This document shows, piece by piece, positions 16,313 through 24,216 of a DNA stretch of 64,000 nucleotides. Position 1 is the first letter of the stretch. Each line of letters starts with the position of its first letter. A model generated the notes under the pieces. The model was given only the letters and a program-made list of their open reading frames with translations. It did not search any database and was not told the DNA's origin. A program made the translations under genes and the position numbers. This DNA is from an uncultured Pedobacter sp. (GTDB taxonomy: Bacteria; Bacteroidota; Bacteroidia; Sphingobacteriales; Sphingobacteriaceae): assembly GCF_946480185.1 (NCBI RefSeq), contig NZ_CAMLIG010000005.1, positions 124,001-188,000 on the forward strand. The letters run 5' to 3'.

Positions 16313-17302
16313 ATGCAGCAACTCACTTCATTTCTGACCAAGATACAGACCTTCGAATTAAAGGTAGTTGAGAGAGCAACTGAAGATCAAAAGGATTCAT
16401 CTAAATATTACAGCCTGCAACATGAAACTAAATATTACGATTCTTTTAGTTATGACAGTGAGCTTCGTGTACTGAAAGACATGGCGAAAATTGAGATGCT
16501 CTCTCTTGATAAAACTAAAATAGCATCTTTGAATATTGAACTAAAAAAACTTGTGGAGAGGTTCAATGAATTTTGGAGGAACTTTCACACCTACCATAGT
16601 GAATGGAATATGAATTATGAGCCCAACTATCTATTCTCCATCCGGCTGGATAAATTATTTATTGTGAAAAACATGCAGGCATCGGGATCAATCACTGTTG
16701 AATCTGATTTTGTGGAATGTGTTGGCGACTCTGTCAAAATGAGAGAGACTTATCTAAAAAGTCTAATCTACGAGATGGAGGAGATGCTCCATCCCAAAGA
16801 GACATATGAAGAGTGGAAGTCCAAAAATATTGAAGTACAGAGTGAAGAGAAAAACCAACAAACTAAAACACCAACCTTTCCAGAAACGCCTAGTCCCACC
16901 TTCACCCAAGGAACAGCTGAAGAATTTTTAAAGATCATTAGCCCCTATTTTCAGGAAGTACAGCAGACAGCTCTCCAATCACTGATCAAAGAGAATAAGT
17001 CCCCTGATCAACCTTTAATCTTTCAGGGAAATGGAAACCAACTGGCGGATGCCTTTAAACAACTTTATGAAGCCAACCTTATAGTGGGATGTAATAAATC
17101 AGAACTGGAGAAATGGATAGCACCGAATTTTCTATATACGTATAATAAAAACACTGTTAAGAATTTCACAGAAGGGTGGTTGAACGGGATTATATCCTCA
17201 GATTCAAAGCCCTGTAAATCCCCCATATTAGAGGTTCGATCAAAAGAAGGAGTCCACTTCATCAGCTCAACCCTAAGAAATAAAAGAAACAACAAATATT
17301 AG
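16313..17302 (+). CDS. Hypothetical protein linked to the integrase (possible RteC-like regulator)
   Basis: A 329-residue soluble, largely helical protein that starts seven bases after the integrase stop, so it is probably co-transcribed. The N-terminal half has the size and helical character of proteins found next to integrases in Bacteroidota elements. A Pro/Thr-rich linker (~185-210) leads to a C-terminal segment (~240-329) of the form FQGNGNQLADAFKQLYEANLI...FTEGWLNGI. This loosely recalls the winged-helix end of RteC, a regulator of excision genes in CTnDOT-like elements. That resemblance is weak and inferred by eye. Function is otherwise unknown. Confidence 0.7.
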   Translation: MQQLTSFLTKIQTFELKVVERATEDQKDSSKYYSLQHETKYYDSFSYDSELRVLKDMAKIEMLSLDKTKIASLNIELKKLVERFNEFWRNFHTYHSEWNMNYEPNYLFSIRLDKLFIVKNMQASGSITVESDFVECVGDSVKMRETYLKSLIYEMEEMLHPKETYEEWKSKNIEVQSEEKNQQTKTPTFPETPSPTFTQGTAEEFLKIISPYFQEVQQTALQSLIKENKSPDQPLIFQGNGNQLADAFKQLYEANLIVGCNKSELEKWIAPNFLYTYNKNTVKNFTEGWLNGIISSDSKPCKSPILEVRSKEGVHFISSTLRNKRNNKY

Positions 17303-17384
17303 TAGGATTCAGTGAGGTTATGGTCATCCTCATTGTAACCCTGCAAAGCAAGCTGTTAACATTGTGGTATCAAACACAATTGTT

Positions 17385-17729
17385 ATGAGCTACACATTCG
17401 AACAACTGCCAGAGGCAGTCACCCAACTTCATGAGAAGTTGGAGAACATTGAGAGATTATTATTAGAGAGCTATCAAAAGCCGGAGAATGGTTCCGAACT
17501 TTTGACTATTCAACAAGCCGCGGAGCTCTTGAATCTTTCTATCTCGACACTCTATGCTAAAGTCAGCAGAAAGCAAATTCCTGTGAGCAAAAAGGGGAAA
17601 CGTCTCTATTTTTCAAAAGCAGAACTGATAGCCTGGATCAAATCTGGAAAGCAGCTGACGGAGACCGATATCCTCAATGAAACTCAGAATAGACTTTCAA
17701 GAATTCCCCCAAAAAGAAGAGGATCTTAA
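17385..17729 (+). CDS. Excisionase-like helix-turn-helix protein
   Basis: About 114 residues from the ATG at 17385; a GTG at 17364 would add seven residues. An N-terminal coiled segment is followed by a MerR/excisionase-type winged HTH, LLTIQQAAELLNLSISTLY then PVSKKGKRLYFSKAELIAWI (residues ~45-92). Proteins of this kind are encoded beside integrases in Bacteroidota mobile elements and are thought to direct excision or regulate transfer genes. It lies between the integrase pair and the mob genes, consistent with an Xis role. Confidence 0.85.
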   Translation: MSYTFEQLPEAVTQLHEKLENIERLLLESYQKPENGSELLTIQQAAELLNLSISTLYAKVSRKQIPVSKKGKRLYFSKAELIAWIKSGKQLTETDILNETQNRLSRIPPKRRGS

Positions 17730-17799
17730 TAATAATCTAAAAGCAACAAAATTCAAGAGAAGCATTGGAGGAGTGAACCGTTTCATTTGCCTATGGTTA

Positions 17800-17873
17800 G
17801 GGAGCGAGTTAATGTTTTTGCTATACAAAAACCCGCAGATCCACCCCCGAAAGGTGGATCTGCGCTCGCTCCC
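17800..17873. other. Candidate oriT: nested inverted repeats upstream of mobC
   Basis: CGCAGATCCACC (17834-17845) and GGTGGATCTGCG (17853-17864) are a perfect 12-bp inverted repeat around a seven-base loop. They are enclosed by a second perfect pair, GGGAGCGAG (17800-17808) and CTCGCTCCC (17865-17873). It lies 40 bases before the MobC gene and 400 bases before the relaxase, the usual place for a transfer origin. There is no T run, so a terminator is less likely. The nick site cannot be read from the sequence. Confidence 0.6.
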
Positions 17874-17912
17874 GATGGTCGGTTTTAAAAAGAATTAGTA
17901 AGGAATGGACAG

Positions 17913-18290
17913 ATGACAACAAGTACAGATGACAACAATTTACCAAAGAAGCGAACACCAGGCAGACCAAAGAAAACCATCCGTCGGAGTAATATACTGA
18001 TGGTAAGATTAACGCCTACAGAAAAGATGCTGATCGAGGGTCGGGCAAAGAATGCAGGACTTAAGCCCAGTGAATGGTTTCGCAAGGCTGCAAAGAGTGC
18101 TAAAGTTTTCCCTCGCTTTACAGCAGAGGAAAGCAGCTGGTTCAGGATGCTTGCAGGTTTGGCGAATAACCTCAATCAACTTACCCACCTGGCTCATGTT
18201 GCAGGTCTATTCTCCTTGGCTTTAAAATGTCAATCCATGCTCAAGCAGATTGAAGAATTATTAATTAAGATCAATAGTCATGATGGGTAA
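17913..18290 (+). CDS. mobC: MobC-family mobilization (relaxosome accessory) protein
   Basis: A 125-residue basic protein. Residues ~9-45 contain RTPGRPKKTIRRSNILMVRL and then LTPTEKMLIEGRAKNAG, the ribbon-helix-helix-like pattern of MobC proteins. It continues with PSEWFRKAA and a C-terminal helix region around LANNLNQLTHLAH (the 'N-NQL' signature of the family). MobC proteins help the relaxase open DNA at oriT. It overlaps the relaxase start by 11 bases, so the two are translated together. Confidence 0.88.
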   Translation: MTTSTDDNNLPKKRTPGRPKKTIRRSNILMVRLTPTEKMLIEGRAKNAGLKPSEWFRKAAKSAKVFPRFTAEESSWFRMLAGLANNLNQLTHLAHVAGLFSLALKCQSMLKQIEELLIKINSHDG

Positions 18291-19257
18291 GCCAATAACT
18301 GGGAAAAGCTTTAGTGGTTGTATCCGCTATGTGGTAGATAAGAAGGACGCAAAGATTCTAGAAGCAGAAGGTGTGCGGATGCAGAATGCCAGTACACTTA
18401 TACAGGATTTTAACCTGCAACGAAAAATGAGACCGGAGCTTGGCAAAGCTGTAGGTCACCTGATCCTCAGCTGGAGTAAGGAAGACATGGCTAAGCTAAG
18501 TGATGAGATCATGGTAGAACGGGCAAAGGAGTACATGGAAAAAGTAGGTATCAGAAATACACAGTATGTAGTGGTGAGGCACAGTGACCGGGATCATCCT
18601 CACTTGCATTTGATCTATAACCGGGTAGATAATCTGGGAAAGACCATCAGCGATAAGAACAACTTTGCAAAGAATGTGAAAGCTTGTAAGGAAATCACCC
18701 TGAAGTATGGTTATCACCTAGGTGAGGGCAAGGAACAAGTAAATCGTCAGGCATTGAAAGGTAAAGAGCAAATCAGGTATGAGCTCTATGATGCAATAAA
18801 ATCAGCCATGAAAACAGCTACCACCTGGAAAGGGTTGGAAGCTGAACTACAAAAAAAAGGTATTGGCATGGCATATAAATTCCGCAGCGGGACCAGCGAA
18901 GTACAGGGTATTTCTTTTGAAAAGGGTGATATCAAGCTGAAAGGTTCTGCCATTGACCGTAGTTTGAGTTTTGTCAAAATAGATGCTGCTTTGAATCGAA
19001 ACCAATATTTACAAAAGTACCACACTGAAAAGATAGCAGGTCAGCCCTCACTGGCCAGCCAGCTTCGGGAGGCCATCGGACAAAGCGAACAGAAAAAACA
19101 ACATCATCCTGATGGAAATAAAGGCATATTCCAAATATTGATGGAACCCGAGTTTGTGGCAGCTGCCCCAGAACCGGTAGGTGATGCGGAGATTGCCCGG
19201 AGAAAACGAAAGAAACATAAAGCGGAACAATCCCAATCACAAGGTATAAGTAGATAG
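18280..19257 (+). CDS. MOBP-type relaxase / mobilization nuclease
   Basis: A 325-residue relaxase. It has the candidate nucleophile Tyr17 in GCIRYVVD, and the three-His metal motif HSDRDHPHLHL (His106, His108, His110). A helical region follows, ending in a Lys/Arg-rich tail (RRKRKKHKAEQ). Relaxases nick oriT and pilot single-stranded DNA into the conjugation channel. Translation may start at ATG 18280 or the adjacent ATG 18283. It is shorter than many MobA proteins but complete for the Bacteroidota clade. With no type IV secretion genes in view, transfer would need a helper. Confidence 0.93.
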   Translation: MMGKPITGKSFSGCIRYVVDKKDAKILEAEGVRMQNASTLIQDFNLQRKMRPELGKAVGHLILSWSKEDMAKLSDEIMVERAKEYMEKVGIRNTQYVVVRHSDRDHPHLHLIYNRVDNLGKTISDKNNFAKNVKACKEITLKYGYHLGEGKEQVNRQALKGKEQIRYELYDAIKSAMKTATTWKGLEAELQKKGIGMAYKFRSGTSEVQGISFEKGDIKLKGSAIDRSLSFVKIDAALNRNQYLQKYHTEKIAGQPSLASQLREAIGQSEQKKQHHPDGNKGIFQILMEPEFVAAAPEPVGDAEIARRKRKKHKAEQSQSQGISR

Positions 19258-19289
19258 AGGGCAAAGTATAGAATGAAACTTTAAATGAA

Positions 19290-19898
19290 ATGATTATGCA
19301 GAATAAAGAATTAGAAGAAAAGGTAATGATAATGGAAGAATTGATCCAGGGCTTCATCACCAGGATGACAGTGTTAGAAACTGAAATGCCGGGATTTCTG
19401 AAAACCTTTTTACAGCAGTATAAGGAAACTTTAGAGAAGATAAGTGTCCGGATTGAAACAGCTAACAAACGGTATGATGATGCCAGGATCCAGCAGCAGA
19501 TCGATGAGGTAAGTAAACTGGTAGCTGCAGTACCTAAAGTGATAGGGGTAAAAAATAGTCATCATTTCGGGGCCTGGTCCAAAAGTTTGATCATAGGGAT
19601 ACTCATATGTTTTGTAATAACCAGCGGATCTATTGGAGCTGCGTTATACCTGAATCACCAAAACAACAGGCTGAACAGAGAAGCTTATAATTTCTGGCTC
19701 ACTAGAGCCTTATATCCTGATATCTCTAAATCCATTGAAAGAAATTTAAAGGAAGATCCAAATGCTTTTATAGAAAAGGCGGAAAGAGCGATGGAAAAGC
19801 AGCAGGCAATTGCTACAGCTCAAGCTCAAGTAGAGCAAGCTACTAAAGAACAGGAAGCTGCAAAAGAGAAGCTAAAAAAAGCGAGATCTGGCAATTGA
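19290..19898 (+). CDS. Membrane-anchored coiled-coil protein of the mob operon
   Basis: A 202-residue protein with three parts: an N-terminal coiled-coil-prone region (~1-90), one clear membrane helix (~98-121, SLIIGILICFVITSGSIGAA), and a C-terminal Ala/Glu/Lys/Gln-rich helix (~165-202). Proteins of this layout commonly follow the relaxase gene in Bacteroidota mobilizable elements and may tether the relaxosome to the membrane, but the function is inferred only from position. ATGs at 19290 and 19296 are both possible starts. Confidence 0.75.
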   Translation: MIMQNKELEEKVMIMEELIQGFITRMTVLETEMPGFLKTFLQQYKETLEKISVRIETANKRYDDARIQQQIDEVSKLVAAVPKVIGVKNSHHFGAWSKSLIIGILICFVITSGSIGAALYLNHQNNRLNREAYNFWLTRALYPDISKSIERNLKEDPNAFIEKAERAMEKQQAIATAQAQVEQATKEQEAAKEKLKKARSGN

Positions 19899-20408
19899 AT
19901 ATACCGCTAGAGTCATCAAAGCTCCGGCAGAGGGCTTCTTTCCACCGTGTCCCACTGCGACCTCAGCCTCGCTTTTACTCAGCAAAACTGAAACTCGCTA
20001 TCGCTCCTAACAGATTTGCTTTCTGCCCATACAAATTTTCAAAAGAGAATGGAAAAAGCGTACAAGACTTCAGAACTACTTACCTAAAGCTACTTTAAAT
20101 TATGTTTTATAGTTTATAAATCAGGTTTAAGCTGATTTTATGGCTACAAAAAAGACTATTCTTCTCAAAATTAGAAAGTATTTCATATCTTTTACTCAGG
20201 TTTAAGCTGACTTGATGGTAATGAGTGTATAAAAACATCTCCTCCCAATCATACAAACTGTTAACTTATCTCAATGAGAGAGACCAGTCCCGCTTCACCA
20301 AAGATCAATTAATCGCATGAGTCTATCTTCAGTCATATAACTTGACTTTCATAGTAAAATTAAAAGATCTTAAAAAAAGAATAATTAAACCAGCGGGCAA
20401 CCAAAAAA
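19899..20408. other. Non-coding stretch after the mob genes
   Basis: No convincing gene is present; a 67-codon frame at 19895-20098 has no protein-like composition. Two things stand out. The word GGGCTTCTTTCC (19932-19943), with downstream CTGAAACTCGC, resembles a sequence at 40696-40750 in another non-coding region of the element. There is also a pair of 23-base direct repeats, listed separately. Confidence 0.6.
20121..20218 (+). repeat. Pair of 23-bp direct repeats
   Basis: TCAGGTTTAAGCTGATTTTA plus TGG at 20121-20143 recurs at 20196-20218 with two mismatches. The copies start 75 bases apart, in a non-coding region between the mob and defence genes. They could be binding sites or remnants of a duplicated gene end. 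Confidence 0.6.
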
Positions 20409-20657
20409 CTAAACTTTCCAGATTAATTCTTCTTCCCAATTATTTAGGAATCCCATTTTATAAATCGGAATATTAGGATTAGCTACAAATAATTCTAAAA
20501 TCTTATGTTTTATTTGATGATTTGGCGTAACCGTGTTACATAAGTAGATCATGCTTGAAATGATTAGAAACGGCTTTTTAATTTGTACAAGTAAAATTTC
20601 TTGAGCAAGCCAATTATCTATTGGATTATTTAACTTAAAAACTGGTTTTTTAACCAT
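20409..20657 (-). pseudogene. C-terminal remnant of an Abi_2-type abortive infection protein
   Basis: An 82-codon frame. Its last ~45 residues (IYLCNTVTPNHQIKHKI, then NPNIPIYKMGFLNNWEEELIWK) have the pattern that ends Abi_2 / AbiD-AbiF family proteins (Leu-rich helix, 'NP', 'PNIP...MGF..NW...IW'). Full members are about 300 residues, so roughly the N-terminal two thirds is missing and no such sequence precedes it. It may still be expressed as a small protein, but I read it as a relic of an older defence gene. Family assignment is by eye. Confidence 0.5.
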
Positions 20658-20829
20658 AGTGCTATTCCATAATCTTGAGTGATGTAATATTAATTATTTC
20701 GGTCAATTAAAATTTCCTTAAACATATTAGTTATCAAAGAGAATAACCTATCAATATGATACTTATCAACAATTTATATACTAACGTATTTAGTACGTAT
20801 TTTTAGATTCACTATTCTATAATCTAACT

Positions 20830-22224
20830 ATGAAAGAAACCATATTTATTAGCCATGCTACTCCTGAAGACAATGAGTTTACAATTTGGTTAGCTTCAAG
20901 ACTTGAATTGTTAGGATATAAGGTTTGGATTGATAAGAAAGAACTTCTTGGTGGTGAGACATTTTGGGAAACTATTGAATCTGCTATAAAGGTTAATGCG
21001 ACAAAATTTTTATTAATTTATTCTAATAATATCTGCTATCCTGATAGTAATGAGATTAAGTCGGGTATCCAAAAGGAAATTAACTTCGCTAAAGAAGTAA
21101 TGGAAAAGGAAGAGATAAGTGATTTTTTCATAATTCTGCATATAGACAACTCAGGCTATGATCTATTTCCTGGCGCTAAAGATCTTAATCAAATACCTTT
21201 CAATGAAAATTGGGCTGAAGGTCTAAATACACTTAAAAAGAAGTTAGTAAAGGATAATGTTCCTAAATCAAATCGTCATGAATTAGATGAAGCCGCTAAT
21301 TGGTATCTAAATAACTACATAGTTAAAAATCCAGTTATAGAAAAAAAGGAGTTGTACTATACAAATTGGTGGAGTGTGAAATCTTTCCCGAATCGGTTCT
21401 TTATTTTGAGATATAAGAATGAAAAACAAGCTGATATAGTAGCTACTTCAAACACGAGCTGTTTATTTGTGAAAGATGCAAATTGTATTACTTCATTTAA
21501 TAAAGATCTTAAAGCAACTATAGAAGATAGCTTTGGTACTACTTCAATTTTACCTGCAGAAACATTCGAGGTTAATGTAAATGAGATACTAGAAGGATAT
21601 GATAAAGAGAGTTTTCCATCATTTCGTGATGCTGAAAACCATTTGAAAAAACTTCTTAAGCGGGCACTTCATAACTACTTTAAAGAAAAACAGATGTATT
21701 GGTATGATATGTCCAATAAAAATATGGCTTATTACCATACTTATAGCAGTTTACCCACTTCTAAAGTAACTTTTGATTTTCCATATCGAGAGAAAGTACG
21801 CTCTAAAACAAAAAATCTTATTGGAAAACATTTAGAAATCGGGAAATGGCATTTTGCAATATCCGCAAAGTCTACATTAACTCCTTTCCTAGGGTTTCAA
21901 TTAAAAAACCACTTAATATTTAGTGAAAAAGGTTATAAAGCAATAGAAGATAAGGATCTGCAACATTCGCATCGACGGAAAAAAGGAAAAAGGATGTTCA
22001 ATGAGGAGTGGCGTGACTTGTTTTTAGGATTTATGAAAAGCCTTGAAAACAACGATGGTAATATTTTACTAAAAACCAATACTGAAACTGATATTGAAAT
22101 GAAGTCTCTACCAGAAACATACTGGTCGGATTTTGGATATTTTGATCCTAAAGATTTGAAGCGCCAAGAGCTATTTATTGAAGACGTAAAAGAAGATCTT
22201 ACTCAATACGAAGAACTAAATTAA
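20830..22224 (+). CDS. TIR-APAZ protein of a SPARTA (short Argonaute) system
   Basis: 464 residues. The N-terminal TIR domain (1-~140) reads IFISHATPEDNEFTIWLASR, then LGYKVWIDKKELLGGETFWE (the candidate catalytic Glu is in this last region), then a FLLIYSNN strand. The remainder (~160-464) is an APAZ-like domain, the N/PAZ-replacing partner of short Argonautes. In characterised SPARTA systems the short pAgo and TIR-APAZ form a heterodimer. Guide-RNA-directed recognition of invader DNA makes it assemble into an active NADase that kills or arrests the cell. The pAgo gene starts eight bases downstream. Size and order match the described systems. Confidence 0.9.
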   Translation: MKETIFISHATPEDNEFTIWLASRLELLGYKVWIDKKELLGGETFWETIESAIKVNATKFLLIYSNNICYPDSNEIKSGIQKEINFAKEVMEKEEISDFFIILHIDNSGYDLFPGAKDLNQIPFNENWAEGLNTLKKKLVKDNVPKSNRHELDEAANWYLNNYIVKNPVIEKKELYYTNWWSVKSFPNRFFILRYKNEKQADIVATSNTSCLFVKDANCITSFNKDLKATIEDSFGTTSILPAETFEVNVNEILEGYDKESFPSFRDAENHLKKLLKRALHNYFKEKQMYWYDMSNKNMAYYHTYSSLPTSKVTFDFPYREKVRSKTKNLIGKHLEIGKWHFAISAKSTLTPFLGFQLKNHLIFSEKGYKAIEDKDLQHSHRRKKGKRMFNEEWRDLFLGFMKSLENNDGNILLKTNTETDIEMKSLPETYWSDFGYFDPKDLKRQELFIEDVKEDLTQYEELN

Positions 22225-22232
22225 ATAAGCTA

Positions 22233-23750
22233 ATGCTAATAGAACCTGAACTGTTTTTTATAAAAGAGCCTGAGTTATCCTTTGGATTTAATCAAAGAAC
22301 TGCTGATCCAAGAGATGGTTTGATGTTATTTGGCCCACATGATCGCGAGAAAATAAAAGGTCAAGTAAACATTGGAATAATTGGATGTACCAGACAGAGA
22401 AGCAATCTTAAGTCTTACCTTCAGAAAATACATCAACCTGTTGGATCGTTACAACCTGACCCAGCTAGGCCTTTTTTTCCTGGACTAGAAGCTGCTTTTG
22501 GCATTCATATCAATTTCGATAATATAGTAGAGGTAGATGTGAAGGAAAGTGATGTTAATAAATATCTTCAATACTCTGATGGTCATCAACGGGTGCATAA
22601 TCTATCAAACTTGTTTACGGACGAACTAATAAACTACCACAAACAAGAAGAACGCCCAGTAAACGTTTGGTTCTTGGCTATCCAAGATGATATCTATAAG
22701 TTTGGTCGGCCTAAATCCAAAATACCTAAATCACCAGAAAACATCAAGCTGGGATTGAAAAAAAAGGAACGCACATCTGCACAACCATTTTTATTTGATG
22801 TCTTTAATCAGATGCAGGAAGCTTACGAATATGAGGTAAACTTTCATAATCAGATTAAAGCAAAACTACTAAATGATAAAATTGTTACTCAAATTTTGCG
22901 TGAAAGTACTTTTGCGTATCAGGAGCTTTGGGATGATGAAAAAGTAATCGAACAACAACGAGTTTTTGACAGTGCAAAAGCATGGAATATATCTACAACT
23001 TTTTATTATAAAAATGGAGGATTGCCTTGGCGATTAGGGGACATAAGAGAAGATGTTTGTTATTTAGGATTAGTTTACAAAAAATTAAACGACGACCCAA
23101 GTAACCGTAGTGCCTGTTGTGCGGCTCAGATGTTCATCGACTCTGGTGACGGTATGGTCTTTAGAGGGAATGTAGGTGATTGGTATAATCCTGAAACAAA
23201 AGAGTTTCATATAACTAAAAATGATGCCGCAGATATGATTAGCCAGTCATTAGAAGCATTTAAAGAAAAGCTAGGTAAAGGAAACTATCCAAAAGAAGTT
23301 TTTATCCACGCTAAAACACTTTTTGATGACGAAGAATGGGCAGGGTTTACAGAGATGGCTGCAAATAGATCTAAGATAATTGGCGTTCGTATTCAAAGTA
23401 CCTCTCAATTCAAGTTATATAGAGACTATTCTTTTTGTGTACCAAGAGGTATGGCTATGAAAACAGAAAGCACTAAAGCTTTCTTATGGACAAAAGGTTT
23501 TATACCTAGATTACAAACTCAGGTTGGTTTGGAAACCCCAAATCCAATTGTTGTAGAAATAACACGAGGGAATGCATGTATTGAACAAGTTTGTAAGGAT
23601 GTTATGGCTCTTACCAAACTGAACTATAATGCTTGTATTTTCGCAGATGGTCAACCTGTAACATTGCGCTTTGCAGATTCAATTGGTGAAGTTTTAACTG
23701 CCGGCAAAAATATTACAACATCTATTTTACCATTTAAACATTACTTGTAA
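22233..23750 (+). CDS. Short prokaryotic Argonaute (MID-PIWI) of a SPARTA system
   Basis: 505 residues with only MID and PIWI domains, lacking N and PAZ, as expected for short pAgos. The N-terminal MID half includes FGFNQRTADPRDGLMLFGP and GQVNIGIIGC. The PIWI half begins at about residue 270. The first PIWI strand, where slicing Argonautes carry Asp, reads CYLGLVYKK (~275-283) with no acidic residue, so it is predicted catalytically dead. Its role would be to bind a guide and recognise target nucleic acid, then switch on the partner TIR domain. It is translationally linked to the TIR-APAZ gene. Confidence 0.92.
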   Translation: MLIEPELFFIKEPELSFGFNQRTADPRDGLMLFGPHDREKIKGQVNIGIIGCTRQRSNLKSYLQKIHQPVGSLQPDPARPFFPGLEAAFGIHINFDNIVEVDVKESDVNKYLQYSDGHQRVHNLSNLFTDELINYHKQEERPVNVWFLAIQDDIYKFGRPKSKIPKSPENIKLGLKKKERTSAQPFLFDVFNQMQEAYEYEVNFHNQIKAKLLNDKIVTQILRESTFAYQELWDDEKVIEQQRVFDSAKAWNISTTFYYKNGGLPWRLGDIREDVCYLGLVYKKLNDDPSNRSACCAAQMFIDSGDGMVFRGNVGDWYNPETKEFHITKNDAADMISQSLEAFKEKLGKGNYPKEVFIHAKTLFDDEEWAGFTEMAANRSKIIGVRIQSTSQFKLYRDYSFCVPRGMAMKTESTKAFLWTKGFIPRLQTQVGLETPNPIVVEITRGNACIEQVCKDVMALTKLNYNACIFADGQPVTLRFADSIGEVLTAGKNITTSILPFKHYL

Positions 23751-23834
23751 ATTGATAATAATATCTATTCATTTGAAAGCAAATAATTTCATTATTCAAC
23801 CTAGTCTTAAAACATCTAGTTTACTATTTAACTA

Positions 23835-23863
23835 GAAAGCTAACCTTAACTAGGGTTGCTTTC
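23835..23863 (+). terminator. Hairpin after the SPARTA operon
   Basis: GAAAGC-(T)-AACC pairs with GGTT-GCTTTC, ten pairs with one bulged T, 85 bases past the pAgo stop. There is no strong T run, so termination is likely but unproven. The hairpin lies in the 187-base gap that also must hold the promoter of the next operon. Confidence 0.5.
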
Positions 23864-23937
23864 AATGCTTATCGTAAAGTTTAAATATTTCTTATATTGT
23901 CCAATATTTGACAAGTCACTAAATAAATAGACTTAAA

Positions 23938-24213
23938 ATGATTGGTGATAAAATACGCGATCTTAGAGAAAAGAATAATATCCTCCTCCGGCACCTTGCT
24001 GCTCAATTAGATATGGATACAGCAATGCTGAGTAAAATGGAACGAGGCGACCGTTTTTTTAGAAAGGAGGATATTCTTGCCTTAGCTAAATTTTTTGAGC
24101 AACCAGAGCAACAGCTACTAACATTATGGCTGGCAGATAAAATTTTAAAAACCATACAGGGAGAAACCTATAAACAACAAGCTTTACAGCTTGCTTTGAA
24201 AACTTTAAAATAA
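23938..24213 (+). CDS. XRE-family regulator heading the restriction operon
   Basis: A 91-residue protein with a Cro/CI-type helix-turn-helix, IGDKIRDLREKNNILLRHLA then LDMDTAMLSKMERGDRFF (residues ~2-45). A short helical tail carries the Leu/Ala-rich LADKILKTIQGE segment. Regulators of this type often precede type III methyltransferase genes in Bacteroidota and probably act like C proteins, timing expression so that modification precedes restriction. Only three bases separate it from the methyltransferase gene. Confidence 0.88.
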   Translation: MIGDKIRDLREKNNILLRHLAAQLDMDTAMLSKMERGDRFFRKEDILALAKFFEQPEQQLLTLWLADKILKTIQGETYKQQALQLALKTLK

Positions 24214-24216
24214 ACC

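Noticed and set aside
17677..17898. 73-codon open frame between the HTH gene and mobC
   Set aside because: It overlaps the HTH gene end and the oriT-like palindrome; the peptide reflects the palindrome rather than a protein.
15071..19898. A self-transmissible ICE
   Set aside because: No coupling protein, VirB4-type ATPase or other transfer-channel gene is found anywhere in the element.
19895..20098. 67-codon open frame after the mob operon
   Set aside because: Composition rich in Arg/Pro/Ser without domain pattern, no neighbour logic, and it covers a non-coding sequence shared with 40696 onward.
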